Shown piece after piece: positions 25,869 through 34,538 of a stretch of 64,000 nucleotides of DNA (the first letter of the stretch is position 1; each line of letters opens with the position of its first letter). The position numbers and the translations under genes were made by a program. The stretch is from an uncultured Bacilli bacterium (GTDB taxonomy: Bacteria > Bacillota_I > Bacilli_A > RFN20 > CAG-826): the NCBI GenBank assembly GCA_934140155.1, contig CAKPBC010000008.1, forward strand, positions 5,687-69,686, in the 5' to 3' direction. A model generated the notes under the pieces. It saw only the letters and a program-made list of their open reading frames with translations, was not told the DNA's origin and made no database searches.

Positions 25869-26445
25869 AAGGATGTGTTTCAATATATTTGTTTTTTAAA
25901 TCCACTAAACGATCACTAATAAATACGCTTATCGCAAGTTTAGCTAAATCAAATGGAATATAAGGAGCAATAAATAAAGAGAATAATTTAGAAAGCGTAT
26001 AACCTTTATCATTGACTTCATTAAGAATAATATAGCCATGAAGATAGCCCACCGCATATAAAACAACAAGAGAAATTAATCCACCAATAATATAACCAAT
26101 AAAGCGATATTTTTTCGTATGTTTTTCCGTTATTTTATTTGCAATAAATTGAATTATGGCCACAAAATAGAACCCATATACAAAGCCGAATGTTGGCATT
26201 GTTACATATGCAAATCCTGATCCCCAAGAAGCAAATACAGGAATACCAATAAGTCCCATAATAATATAGCAACTTATAATAATTAATGAGTTCTTTAAAC
26301 TACAAATGCTTGTAATAATAAATACTACAAGCAATTGTAATGTAAAAGTTGTTAAACCAACTTTAAGAGATATTTGAGCACTAACAATTAATAATGCTAA
26401 TAAAATAGCGTTTAAACATATTTCTTTTAATACTTTACTACGCAT
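25849..26445 (-). CDS. bioY: Biotin transporter S component BioY
   Basis: Membrane substrate-binding subunit of an ECF biotin importer, 198 residues, about six hydrophobic helices. The family landmarks are GLPVF-like GIPVFASWGSGFAYVTMPTFGF and the C-terminal GYIILNE...PYIPFDLAK. It lies between the sodium pump subunit and birA, so biotin uptake is made with the biotin-using enzyme. The energising EcfAT module is not in the window. Confidence 0.92.
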   Translation of the reverse strand: MRSKVLKEICLNAILLALLIVSAQISLKVGLTTFTLQLLVVFIITSICSLKNSLIIISCYIIMGLIGIPVFASWGSGFAYVTMPTFGFVYGFYFVAIIQFIANKITEKHTKKYRFIGYIIGGLISLVVLYAVGYLHGYIILNEVNDKGYTLSKLFSLFIAPYIPFDLAKLAISVFISDRLVDLKNKYIETHPYEEKDS

Positions 26446-26451
26446 AATAAA

Positions 26452-27633
26452 CTAGCCAATCATAGAAAGTAAGATACCCGCTGCAACAGCACTACCAATA
26501 ACACCAGCAACGTTTGGTCCCATTGCGTGCATTAATAAGAAGTTTTCTGGATCTTCTTCTTGTCCAATCTTATGAACAACACGAGCTGCCATTGGAACAG
26601 CAGATACACCAGCTGCACCAATCATTGGATTAACTTTTCCTTTAGTCGCCTTACACATTATCTTACCACCAAGTAATCCACCAATTGCAGCAATTACGAA
26701 GGCAGTAATACCTAATACGAAGATCATTAATGTTTTAGCTTGTAAGAATGTTGTACCGATTGCGGTAGCACCAACAGATAATCCTAATAAGATTGTACAA
26801 ATGTAAAGTAAAGCATTCGCGGCAGTATGTACTAAGTTTGGTACAACACCTGATTCTTTAATTAAGTTACCAAACATTAAGCAACCAATTAAAGGTGTAC
26901 AAGATGGGACAATTACACAACATACAACTGTTGCGATAATTGGGAATAAAATTCTTTGTAATTTTGTAGCTTGTTTTGTTTCTTCCATACGAATTTGACG
27001 TTCTTTTTTAGTTGTGAAAGCCTTGATAATAGGTGGGAAGATAACTGGAACTAAAGCCATATAAGAATAAGCAGCAAGAGCAATACCCGCTGTTAAATCA
27101 GGGCTAGCAAGTTTATTAGAAACTAAGATAGCGGTTGGGCCATCCGCGCCACCAATAATACCAATACCAGCAGCATCACCAACAGTGAACTTTAATGCTT
27201 CAATACCTGTTTGAGCTAAGGCAAGAGCACCAAAGAATGCTGCAAATATACCTAATTGAGCTGCTGCACCAAGTAACATAGTCTTTTTGTTTGTGATTAA
27301 CGGTCCAAAATCGGTTGTTGCGCCAATACCGATAAAGATCAAGCAAGGATATAATTCATGTTCAACACCTATATGCAATGTGCCCAATAACCCACGACTG
27401 ATAATTTTACCAGTAGCGTCTTTTGTAACATAAATATCAGGATAAATGTTAACTAAGATAATACCAATAGCAATAGGGATTAATAAGTAAGGTTCATATC
27501 CTTTTTTAATAGCTAAGTATAAAAATACACAGCCAATCACAATCATAATTAGATTCATCCAGCCGTCTCCTTTAAAGAAAGAAACAATGCCAGTTTCATT
27601 TAAGAATCTAACGATTAAATCAATTATGTTCAT
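26452..27633 (-). CDS. oadB: Sodium-pumping decarboxylase beta subunit
   Basis: Integral membrane subunit that decarboxylates carboxybiotin and exports Na+, 393 residues with about nine to eleven membrane segments. The conserved Na+/proton site region appears as GIIGGADGPTAI (Asp essential in the family). NPMIGAAGVSAVPMAARV and GPNVAGVIGSAVAAG also match. It ends 6 bases before bioY. Confidence 0.95.
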   Translation of the reverse strand: MNIIDLIVRFLNETGIVSFFKGDGWMNLIMIVIGCVFLYLAIKKGYEPYLLIPIAIGIILVNIYPDIYVTKDATGKIISRGLLGTLHIGVEHELYPCLIFIGIGATTDFGPLITNKKTMLLGAAAQLGIFAAFFGALALAQTGIEALKFTVGDAAGIGIIGGADGPTAILVSNKLASPDLTAGIALAAYSYMALVPVIFPPIIKAFTTKKERQIRMEETKQATKLQRILFPIIATVVCCVIVPSCTPLIGCLMFGNLIKESGVVPNLVHTAANALLYICTILLGLSVGATAIGTTFLQAKTLMIFVLGITAFVIAAIGGLLGGKIMCKATKGKVNPMIGAAGVSAVPMAARVVHKIGQEEDPENFLLMHAMGPNVAGVIGSAVAAGILLSMIG

Positions 27634-27634
27634 A

Positions 27635-27982
27635 TTATCCGATTACGATAAGAACTTGTTTGTTAGATACCATGGCGCCTTTACTAACTTTGATTTCTTT
27701 AACAGTTCCTGAAACAGATGCTAATACTTCATTTTCAAGTTTCATAGCTTCAATAATACAAACTACGTCACCTTTATTAACTTTTTGTCCGACACTAACT
27801 TTAACATCTAACACTTTACCACTAATTGGAGCATTGATAGTTGTGCCTTCAGCAGGTGCAGCAGTATTAGCTACTGGAGCAGGTTGAGCAGCATCACTAA
27901 CAACATGTCCTTGAGATTCTTCAACTGCTTCTAATTCAACTTCATAAACTTTTCCGTTAACTTTAACTTTATACTTTTTCAT
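27635..27982 (-). CDS. Biotin carboxyl carrier protein of the decarboxylase
   Basis: 115 residues. The C-terminal lipoyl/biotinyl domain has the biotinylation motif EAMKLENEV (Lys about residue 81). The N-terminus (KKYKVKVNGKVYEVELE) is as in OadA C-terminal domains, joined by an Ala/Pro linker (AAQPAPVANTAAPAEG). In many species this domain is fused to the carboxyltransferase; here it is a separate subunit as in glutaconyl- and methylmalonyl-CoA decarboxylases. Confidence 0.95.
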   Translation of the reverse strand: MKKYKVKVNGKVYEVELEAVEESQGHVVSDAAQPAPVANTAAPAEGTTINAPISGKVLDVKVSVGQKVNKGDVVCIIEAMKLENEVLASVSGTVKEIKVSKGAMVSNKQVLIVIG

Positions 27983-28002
27983 AATTTAAAATCCTTTCCT
28001 TA

Positions 28003-28356
28003 TTAAAGTTGTTTTACATTAACAACACGAACATCTTTTTTCACTTCATTACGATAGTCGATTGTGGCCACTAAGACCGCGGCCATCATATCATCATCTG
28101 TAATGACTACTTCTTTTGGTTCATTAGAAGTAACTTGTGGAGCATTTTCGACTACTTTATCAGCTTTCTTTTTATCAAATAATGAAATAGCTTTGAATAC
28201 TAATTCGGTTATTCCAATAAAGATAAGTAAAATGGCAAATACCATTACAATAGCAACAAGTGAGAAAATTGCGCCATCACCTAAATTCATTGTATCGCCT
28301 TTATCAATCATTGGTCCAGCTGATGTACCAACATCAGTTAATATTTTTAAAAACAT
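28003..28356 (-). CDS. Decarboxylase gamma/delta subunit (OadG-like)
   Basis: 117 residues with one membrane helix (about residues 28-55: IFSLVAIVMVFAILLIFIGI) and a hydrophilic C-terminal part ending in DDDMMAAVLVATIDYRNEVKKDVRVV. It holds the membrane and peripheral subunits together. Its place between the carboxyltransferase and carrier genes supports the call. Confidence 0.85.
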   Translation of the reverse strand: MFLKILTDVGTSAGPMIDKGDTMNLGDGAIFSLVAIVMVFAILLIFIGITELVFKAISLFDKKKADKVVENAPQVTSNEPKEVVITDDDMMAAVLVATIDYRNEVKKDVRVVNVKQL

Positions 28357-28359
28357 AAA

Positions 28360-29748
28360 TTATTTACCTCCTAAGATAACATTGAATTCTTCGACTTCTT
28401 CCACTGGTTCTGGATGATATTTCTTAGTTAAGAATTCAGTTGCTACTTTTTCAAATAAAGCAAGAGATAAAACATCTTCATCGCACTTAGCAATATCTTT
28501 ATATTTTTCTTTAAGTGCTTCAAATTCAGGTTCTAATAAGTCAGCAGGACGACAAGTAATAACTTCATCATCGCCAATTATCTTATGTTGAACTTCTGGA
28601 TTAACTGGTGCAGGTGCTTTACCATACTTACCATGTAAATAATCACGGATTTCATTTGGAACCATTTTATATCTTTCGCCAGTAATGACATTAAATACAG
28701 CTTGAGTACCAACCATTTGTGATAAAGGAGTAACTAAAGGTGGATATCCTAAGTCCTTACGAACATTAGGTACTTCTTTTAATACTTCTTCATATTTATC
28801 CTCGGCACCTTGACCTTTTAATTGGTTCATTAAGTTAGAAAGCATACCACCAGGTACTTGATAAGTTAAGATGTTTGGATTTACTGATAATGCTTTTGGA
28901 TTTAATAAGCCATTTGCTAAATATTTAGCTTTAATCTTTTCCATTATTGGTTCTGCTCTATGAAGAGCGTCAACATTTAAATTTGGATCATATTTTGTAC
29001 CTTTAAACGCAACATTGAATGCTTGTGTTGAAGGTTGAGCTGTTCCACCACATAAAGGAGCTAAACATGTATCGATAATGTCAACACCAGCTTCAATCGC
29101 TGCCTTATAAGTCATTTCACAAATTCCACCAGTACAGTGAGAGTGTAATTCGATTGGTAATGTTGTACCTTTCTTTAATGCTTTAATTAACTTTTTAGCA
29201 TCTTCTGGAGTTAATACACCAGCCATATCTTTAATACATAAAGAATCAGCGCCTAATTTTTCAACTTCTTTAGCTAAGTTCACATAATATTCAATTGTGT
29301 GAATTGGAGAAGTTGTATAACTTAAAGCAATTTGACATTCTCCACCATATTTTTTAGTAGATTTAACCGCTTGTTCAAGGTTCCTAATATCATTTAATGC
29401 ATCGAACACACGAATAATATCAATACCATTTTCTATGGATTTTTTACAAAACATATCCACTACATCATCAGAATAGTGACGATATCCTAATATGTTTTGT
29501 CCTCTAAACAACATTTGTAGTTTAGTTTTCTTACATACGGCACGGACTTTTCTAAGTCTTTCCCACGGATCTTCGTTAAGGAATCTAAGGCAAGCATCAA
29601 ATGTTGCTCCGCCCCATACTTCTAATGCATAATAACCTGCATCATCAAGTTCCTTGGCTACTGAGATAACTTCATCAGTAGTCATACGTGTGGCAAATAA
29701 AGATTGATGTCCATCTCGTAAGGATGTTTCTACAATTTTAACACCCAT
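28360..29748 (-). CDS. oadA: Carboxyltransferase subunit (oxaloacetate decarboxylase alpha-like)
   Basis: Moves the carboxyl group from the substrate, probably oxaloacetate, to biotin; 462 residues. The TIM barrel has the metal and catalytic residues ETSLRDGHQS (Asp), LCIKDMAG (Lys) and ELHSHCTGG (two His). The conserved carboxyltransferase C-terminal domain follows (YQVPGGMLSNL, LGYPPLVTPLSQMVGTQAV). No biotinyl domain is attached. AGGAGG precedes the ATG. First gene of oadA-oadG-carrier-oadB-bioY-birA. Methylmalonyl-CoA or malonate as substrate is less likely given the OadA-type barrel. Confidence 0.93.
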   Translation of the reverse strand: MGVKIVETSLRDGHQSLFATRMTTDEVISVAKELDDAGYYALEVWGGATFDACLRFLNEDPWERLRKVRAVCKKTKLQMLFRGQNILGYRHYSDDVVDMFCKKSIENGIDIIRVFDALNDIRNLEQAVKSTKKYGGECQIALSYTTSPIHTIEYYVNLAKEVEKLGADSLCIKDMAGVLTPEDAKKLIKALKKGTTLPIELHSHCTGGICEMTYKAAIEAGVDIIDTCLAPLCGGTAQPSTQAFNVAFKGTKYDPNLNVDALHRAEPIMEKIKAKYLANGLLNPKALSVNPNILTYQVPGGMLSNLMNQLKGQGAEDKYEEVLKEVPNVRKDLGYPPLVTPLSQMVGTQAVFNVITGERYKMVPNEIRDYLHGKYGKAPAPVNPEVQHKIIGDDEVITCRPADLLEPEFEALKEKYKDIAKCDEDVLSLALFEKVATEFLTKKYHPEPVEEVEEFNVILGGK

Positions 29749-29779
29749 AATTTACCTCCTAATAATTTGATTTTTTCCT

Positions 29780-29917
29780 AAAAATCATTTATTATCAATA
29801 TATGTTTTTAGGATATGATTTTAGGCAATCAAAAAACCCAAAATCAGATTCATTATATAATATCTTAATTATATAAACAATAATTTTGCCGAATTATTAT
29901 TTTTGGTAGCGTTTTCA
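29780..29917 (-). promoter_or_regulatory. oad operon promoter, cre-like site and folded leader
   Basis: -35 TTGTTT (29880-29875), 17 bases, -10 TATAAT (29857-29852). At 29904-29917 the minus strand reads TGAAAACGCTACCA, one mismatch from the catabolite-responsive element, 24 bases before the -35. The leader of about 95 bases can form two hairpins: GATTTTGGG/CCTAAAATC and CCTAAAAA/TTTTTAGG, the second just before the SD. A CcpA-family gene lies at 53.6 kb. Confidence 0.6.
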
Positions 29918-29940
29918 TTTTATAAGTGCTTATTTATAAA

Positions 29941-29970
29941 TAAAAACGCTCCTAGATTCTTACTAGAAGC
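29941..29970 (-). terminator. Terminator after the 81-residue hypothetical gene
   Basis: 8-bp stem GCTTCTAG/CTAGGAGC, 7-base loop, then GTTTTTA on the minus strand. Confidence 0.8.
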
Positions 29971-29997
29971 AAATTTGATTAATTATATAATTAGTGT

Positions 29998-30243
29998 TTA
30001 TTCTTCTTTAAATCCATTTAGTTTTAACCCATCAAGCAAATACATTAAAACATTTCTAGGCAAATACGTTGGCAATGTTTCATTTCCTGTTCCATCATCA
30101 TGATAAGAATCAATATCAAATTCTCCAACATGATTAGAAAAAGCAAATGTTTTCTTTTCAATATCAATAAAAAGCATATCAAAAAATTCTTCGTTTTCAT
30201 TCACTTCATCAGTATAATAATTTGCATATTTAATTTTACGCAT
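29998..30243 (-). CDS. Hypothetical 81-residue protein
   Basis: Start ATG 30243 with GGGAG upstream, giving MRKIKYANYYTDEVNENEEF. Acidic, with Asp/Glu/Tyr-rich centre (HVGEFDIDSYHDDGTGNE) and a C-terminal helix (NVLMYLLDGLKLNGF). No signal or membrane segment and no recognised family. Single-gene unit with its own terminator. Confidence 0.75.
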   Translation of the reverse strand: MRKIKYANYYTDEVNENEEFFDMLFIDIEKKTFAFSNHVGEFDIDSYHDDGTGNETLPTYLPRNVLMYLLDGLKLNGFKEE

Positions 30244-30359
30244 ATAAAACCACTCCCTTGTAACTTCAATAAGTATAGCTAAAAAATTAGATAAAATCAC
30301 TATTTTTTCAATTGATTTTCCAAAAAATATGTTATAATCACCAAGTGAGGTTAATTATT

Positions 30360-31085
30360 ATGTTAAAAGCAGTTTTATTTGATTTAGATGGTACATTATT
30401 GCCAATGGACGAACAAGAATTCACCAAAGGTTACTTTGGATTATTATGTCGTCGTTTAGCGCCCCTAGGCTATGACAAAGATTTATTAATCAAAACAGTA
30501 TGGGAAGGCACTAAACTCATGCTCAAAAATGATGGATCAAAAACTAATGAAGCAGTATTTTGGAATCACTTTGCTTCAATTTATGGAAAAGACAAATTAA
30601 AAGATAAAGATGAAATTGATAACTTCTATCTAACCGATTTTAAAAATTCAAAAGTTATGACTAAGGATAACCCATACGCTAAAGAGATTATCGATTTTAT
30701 AAGAAGTTTAGGATTAAAAACGATTATCGCTTCTAATCCAGTATTTCCAAAAGACGGAATGCTTACTAGAATGGGATTTATTAATTTAAAAGAGTCTGAT
30801 TTTGATTATATAACAAGTTATGAAGTATCACACTTTTGTAAACCAAATACTAAATATTATGAAGAAGTATTAGAGAAAAATAATTTAAAGCCAGATGAAG
30901 TAATATATTTTTGTAATAATGAAAGTGATGATTATATTCCTGCAACTAAATGTAATATTACTTCTTATTATATTGGGGATTGTATAATGCCTCTATCTAA
31001 AGAAAGTAAAATACATGCATATAAATATGAAGAAGTTAAAGATATAATTCTTAAAGAAATTAGTAAAAGACAATCTAATGATTAG
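30360..31085 (+). CDS. HAD-superfamily hydrolase
   Basis: 241 residues. Motif I FDLDGTLLP holds the nucleophile Asp (about residue 8-10), motif II is IIASNP, a Lys-containing motif III lies near FCKPNTKYY, and motif IV is FCNNESDDYIPA with acidic residues shifted. A phosphatase acting on a small phospho-metabolite is likely; substrate unknown. GAGG lies 9 bases before ATG 30360; the longer reading from 30312 lacks a site and covers the TATAAT at 30332. Confidence 0.85.
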   Translation: MLKAVLFDLDGTLLPMDEQEFTKGYFGLLCRRLAPLGYDKDLLIKTVWEGTKLMLKNDGSKTNEAVFWNHFASIYGKDKLKDKDEIDNFYLTDFKNSKVMTKDNPYAKEIIDFIRSLGLKTIIASNPVFPKDGMLTRMGFINLKESDFDYITSYEVSHFCKPNTKYYEEVLEKNNLKPDEVIYFCNNESDDYIPATKCNITSYYIGDCIMPLSKESKIHAYKYEEVKDIILKEISKRQSND

Positions 31086-31168
31086 TTGCTTTTACTAATT
31101 AAATATGTTTCGCACAAAAATATTTAATTTTAGTGGTAGCGTTTATTTTACACATGTATTCAAACAAT

Positions 31169-31197
31169 TTGAAAAAGTTTAAAAAATACGATAAAAT
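31169..31197 (+). promoter_or_regulatory. Promoter of the 68-residue protein gene
   Basis: TTGAAA (31169-31174), 17 bases, TAAAAT (31192-31197). Upstream at 31134-31144 lies TGGTAGCGTTT, which shares 11 bases with the cre-like site of the oad operon. Confidence 0.6.
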
Positions 31198-31220
31198 GCT
31201 CATATAAGGAGGATTAAAAA

Positions 31221-31427
31221 ATGGCTGAAGCAAAAGAATTAATTGGAAAAAAAGTCAAAGGCGCTAGAGGGGAAGGAACAATTGTCGATATTGATGTTAA
31301 AGGTAATATCGTTGTCGATTATAGCGGAAAGAAATTTAAACACCCTAGTGTTGCTCTTGAAAAAGGTCTTATCAAATTAGTTGATGAAAATGCACCTGTT
31401 GAAGAAGTAAAGGAAAAAGCCGAATAA
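31221..31427 (+). CDS. Small KOW-like protein of unknown function
   Basis: 68 residues. The pattern LIGKKVKGARGEGTIVDIDVKGNIVVDYSGKKFKHP suggests a small SH3-like beta barrel, as in KOW or CarD-type folds; the tail is acidic (VEEVKEKAE). GGAGG precedes the ATG and a terminator follows, so it is made on its own. The function is unknown; nucleic-acid binding is a guess. Confidence 0.8.
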   Translation: MAEAKELIGKKVKGARGEGTIVDIDVKGNIVVDYSGKKFKHPSVALEKGLIKLVDENAPVEEVKEKAE

Positions 31428-31466
31428 TTTTTTTCTAAAAAACATTATAAATTATAAAAATAAATT

Positions 31467-31491
31467 CCGGTTTAGCATTAAGCCGGTTTTT
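31467..31491 (+). terminator. Terminator after the small KOW-like gene
   Basis: CCGG-T-TTA/TAA-G-CCGG stem with GCAT loop and five T. Confidence 0.85.
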
Positions 31492-31533
31492 ATTAGGCTA
31501 ATTTATGTTTTTTCCAAAAAACAAAAAAAATCA

Positions 31534-31731
31534 TTGACTCATACACCTTAGTTGTGTAGAATAATAACGCATATTTATGCAGCATGTAAATACTGCTCGT
31601 CTGACGTTTTGCAAGTTCTGTTTAAAGTAACCACGCTGAAAGGTGAAATAATTAAGCAAAACATCCGGAGTTAGGGATTTGCACCTATTGCTTTATTTAT
31701 GCAAATAATAAAGGAAAAGGAGGAAAAATCA
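31534..31731 (+). promoter_or_regulatory. rpsD promoter and structured leader
   Basis: TTGACT (31534-31539), 17 bases, TAGAAT (31557-31562), then a leader of about 165 bases that can fold extensively (for example TATTTATGCAG/...CTGCTCG and TTTGCAAG/...). In B. subtilis rpsD is repressed by S4 binding to such a leader; I infer the same here. The gap 31428-31731 holds this leader and the terminator before it. Confidence 0.7.
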
Positions 31732-32340
31732 ATGTCAAGATACACAGGACCAAGTTGGAAAAAATCACGTCGCTTAGGTTTCTCTATTTTAGAAACTGGT
31801 GTTGAATTAAAGAAACGTAATTATGCTCCTGGTAAAGCACCTACAGAAAAGAGAAAGAAACTCACTGAATACGGTAAACAATTAGTTGAAAAACAAAAAT
31901 TACGTGAAATGTATGGTGTTAATGAACGTCAATTTACACGTTTATTTATGTTAGCTTCTAATTCTAAAGAAGTTACAGGTTTAGCATTTATGCGTATCTT
32001 AGAATCTCGTTTAGATAACTTAGTTTATCGTATGGGATTTGCTCGTACACGTCGTGCTGCTCGTCAATTAGTAAACCACGGACATATTTTAGTCAATGGT
32101 AAGAAAGTTGATATTCCATCATACTTATGCTCTGTCAACGATGTCATTGCTGTTAAAGAATCATCAAGAAACTTAAAAGTTATTGCTGAATCTCTTGAAT
32201 CTAACGCTATAGTAGTTCCTTACGTTAAAGTTGATGCTGAAAAGAAAGAAGGCATCTTCTTACGTGAACCAGAACGTAGAGAATTAGCTCAAGATATCCA
32301 AGAAGCTCAAATCGTTGAATACTACAACCGTAAATTATAA
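31732..32340 (+). CDS. rpsD: 30S ribosomal protein S4
   Basis: 202 residues. MSRYTGPSWKKSRRLGFSILETG is the S4 start, with the RNA-binding S4 domain at about residues 92-155 (LESRLDNLVYRMGFARTRRAARQLVNHGHILVNGKKVDIPSY). The start at 31732 has AAAGGAGG 8 bases upstream. The zinc-binding Cys cluster of some S4 proteins is absent. Monocistronic with a terminator, as in Bacillus. Confidence 0.98.
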   Translation: MSRYTGPSWKKSRRLGFSILETGVELKKRNYAPGKAPTEKRKKLTEYGKQLVEKQKLREMYGVNERQFTRLFMLASNSKEVTGLAFMRILESRLDNLVYRMGFARTRRAARQLVNHGHILVNGKKVDIPSYLCSVNDVIAVKESSRNLKVIAESLESNAIVVPYVKVDAEKKEGIFLREPERRELAQDIQEAQIVEYYNRKL

Positions 32341-32367
32341 TTTTACTCTTGTACTACTAAGATGCTT

Positions 32368-32397
32368 AAAAGCCACTCAGTCATGGGTGGCTTTTTT
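32368..32397 (+). terminator. Terminator after rpsD
   Basis: AAAAGCCAC/GTGGCTTTTTT stem with T-run. Confidence 0.88.
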
Positions 32398-32438
32398 AGT
32401 CGTTAAAAAACTGCTTTAGTATGTAAAGCAGTCATATG

Positions 32439-33389
32439 TTATTTATTCGAATTTGCAATAATTTTTAAGGCGGCTTCTTTTACTTCTTCTTTAAGCCATT
32501 CCGGTTCAAGAACTTCACAATTACCTCTATAATACAATATAAATCCAATCATACGCGGTTTATAACTCATATCAAGTTCAATAATTGTATATTCTTTAAC
32601 TGCTTCAACAATTTTTTGATTTTTGCCATAAACTTGAAGTTTAGCATAAATAGCATCTAATCCATAAAATTTTAATTTGACATGATAATACTGTGTATTG
32701 CCTAGCATGCCAAATTGATCAAGATAATCATGTTCATTATAATACAAATCTTTTACAAATTTTTTATCTAATACAGTCATTTTAACAATTCTACAAAAAT
32801 CAAAGAAGCGATAATCATGAACTCTTTCACAAAAGCCATGAACAAACCATCTATGATTATACATAAAAATTTTATAAGGAAGAATATTACGTCCGCGCAC
32901 TTCATTATCACTTGATATGTAATCAATATAAACTTTTTTTTGTTCTTTGATAGCTTGTTCAAATTCAACATATATTTTATTAATTGCTTCAACTGACATA
33001 AACATGGAAAAGCCATCAAGTTGAGTTACTTCATTGTATTGTTGATTTGTTAAGTCAATTCTAGAAAATATTTTTGCCATTCCCTGAATAAATTCTTTTC
33101 TTTTTGGGAATGTTGTTCGATTAGCAATATAAGAATATGCTCCTAAAATACTATCTTTTTCTTCGGGTAGCAATTGGATTGAAGGCAATACATTCTTAGA
33201 ATCAAGTGTATATCCTCCATATCTTCCTGGAACAGAATTAATATAAAAACCTGCTTCTTCTAATTCCTTACGATATTCAATAATATTTCTTTCGTTAGTG
33301 TCAAGTAAAGCCGCTAATTCGGAGATTTTATATGGTTTGCCCGAATTAAGAATTTGTAACATTTGAATACACATTGCTGCTTTTCCCAT
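32439..33389 (-). CDS. WYL-domain transcriptional regulator
   Basis: 316 residues. An N-terminal winged helix (MGKAAMCIQMLQILNSGKPYKISELAALLDTNERNIIEYRKELEE, then GRYGGYTL) precedes a WYL domain (about residues 150-230: YIDYISSDNEVRGRNILPYKIFMYNHRWFVHGFC) and a C-terminal WCX-type extension. WYL domains sense nucleic-acid or nucleotide ligands in several defence-linked regulators. The start 33389 has AAGGGG 7 bases upstream. It is the last gene after the Ntn/AAA cluster on the same strand and may be its regulator; that is inference. Confidence 0.85.
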   Translation of the reverse strand: MGKAAMCIQMLQILNSGKPYKISELAALLDTNERNIIEYRKELEEAGFYINSVPGRYGGYTLDSKNVLPSIQLLPEEKDSILGAYSYIANRTTFPKRKEFIQGMAKIFSRIDLTNQQYNEVTQLDGFSMFMSVEAINKIYVEFEQAIKEQKKVYIDYISSDNEVRGRNILPYKIFMYNHRWFVHGFCERVHDYRFFDFCRIVKMTVLDKKFVKDLYYNEHDYLDQFGMLGNTQYYHVKLKFYGLDAIYAKLQVYGKNQKIVEAVKEYTIIELDMSYKPRMIGFILYYRGNCEVLEPEWLKEEVKEAALKIIANSNK

Positions 33390-33403
33390 AAACATACCCC
33401 TTG

Positions 33404-33916
33404 TTACTTTAAGATAAGAAAAGCAAACATAATGATTACTACAATTAGTAATACTATAATAATGTATTCTTTTATATCTTTTTCTTTTTTGTGACAAGTA
33501 TTTTGTGGCATTTTTGTCTCTTCAATGTGGGAAAAACTTTTATTTTGTGGTTGTGTTTCTTCTACAATATTTTTTTCATTATTTTCAATACTTAAAAGAT
33601 TATCTAAACTATGTTGAACCTTATCAACCATTTTATTTACTTCATTAATCGCTTCTTCATCAAAATCGCCATAATAATAAGCATCATCATAAACAATATC
33701 TTTAATATCATCTAAAGTATCATTTAATATTTTAAAATCCTCTTCAAAAAGCATTTTATCTTTAACATTTAAGCCATCAAATACTTCTTCCAAATCTTCT
33801 AATAGATTTGATAATTCTACATACGTTTGTTCATCTAATTTGTTGCTTCTACTTAACAAACTATTAATCGAATGAATATATCTATAAAACTTTTTCTTTT
33901 TGTTTGTCATGTCCAT
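33404..33916 (-). CDS. Tail-anchored membrane protein of unknown function
   Basis: About 170 residues. A helical, acidic N-terminal domain (LEDLEEVFDGLNVKDKMLFEEDFKILNDTLDDI) is followed by a linker and one C-terminal membrane helix (EYIIIVLLIVVIIMFAFLILK) with almost nothing after it. The start is uncertain: ATG 33916 lies 11 bases after AAAGGA; 33928 and 33910 are alternatives. The 5' end overlaps the Ntn-hydrolase gene by 35 bases, so it belongs to that operon and could tether the complex to the membrane. Confidence 0.7.
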   Translation of the reverse strand: MDMTNKKKKFYRYIHSINSLLSRSNKLDEQTYVELSNLLEDLEEVFDGLNVKDKMLFEEDFKILNDTLDDIKDIVYDDAYYYGDFDEEAINEVNKMVDKVQHSLDNLLSIENNEKNIVEETQPQNKSFSHIEETKMPQNTCHKKEKDIKEYIIIVLLIVVIIMFAFLILK

Positions 33917-34520
33917 ACTTGATTTCATCCTTTGATTTAATATATTCTACGTCATCATTAACATTATTCATCATCATGAGTGGGTATCCAATATTTCTTC
34001 CATAACTCGCAGCATGGTCTAAACATTTTAAAACCATTTCTCTAGCATCTAAATCCTCGTTTCTTATTTCTTGGTATTTTATAATTAATTGTGTTTTACC
34101 AATTCCAATACAAACCATTTCACTAGATTCTAGTACTCTTCCATATTCATCTATGAGAAAGAGTTTGGTTAATGTAGTTATAATAATCGTGCATTTAATT
34201 TCATATCCATAATCAAATTCATCATAAGTATCGCTTGATTTTCTACAATTTTTAAAAATTTTCGGAATTACTCTATTTATTAAGTAATTATATGAAATAT
34301 CTTCTTTACCATCTAATAAATTAGGAATATTTTTTATTACTTGTCCGCAATTGGCATCTCCTGATGTTGCTATAAAGCAATGTTTGGATCCTAAAATACG
34401 CTTGATTTTCCAACTTTCTTGGCAATTACATAAATGTTCAATATCAGTCCCAGAAGTTCTTACCCCATCAGCACCAATAAATATTTCGTTATTTTTCTTA
34501 ATTGCAATTATCGCTGTCAT
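33882..34520 (-). CDS. Proteasome-beta/HslV-like Ntn hydrolase, likely active subunit
   Basis: 212 residues. After Met removal the N-terminus would be Thr: TAIIAIKKNNEIFIGADGVRTSG, with Asp at position 17 exactly as in proteasome beta and HslV (Thr1, Asp17). Lys residues in ESWKIKRILGSKHCFIATSGDANCGQVI stand near the Lys33 strand and the SGDxxxC turn. The second helix pair (AREMVLKCLDHAASYGRNIGYP) follows the family pattern, but the later Asp/Ser pair is not evident. It is the fourth of four related neighbours and the only one with both Thr1 and Asp17. Family assignment is from pattern, not search. Confidence 0.72.
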   Translation of the reverse strand: MTAIIAIKKNNEIFIGADGVRTSGTDIEHLCNCQESWKIKRILGSKHCFIATSGDANCGQVIKNIPNLLDGKEDISYNYLINRVIPKIFKNCRKSSDTYDEFDYGYEIKCTIIITTLTKLFLIDEYGRVLESSEMVCIGIGKTQLIIKYQEIRNEDLDAREMVLKCLDHAASYGRNIGYPLMMMNNVNDDVEYIKSKDEIKYGHDKQKEKVL

Positions 34521-34538
34521 AAATGTTAGTTCCTTTCA

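Noticed and set aside
28064..28417. Open frame of 117 codons on the plus strand inside the decarboxylase operon
   Set aside because: It is antisense to oadG, is Ser/Thr/Ile-rich without motif or Shine-Dalgarno, and mirrors the codon pattern of the real gene.
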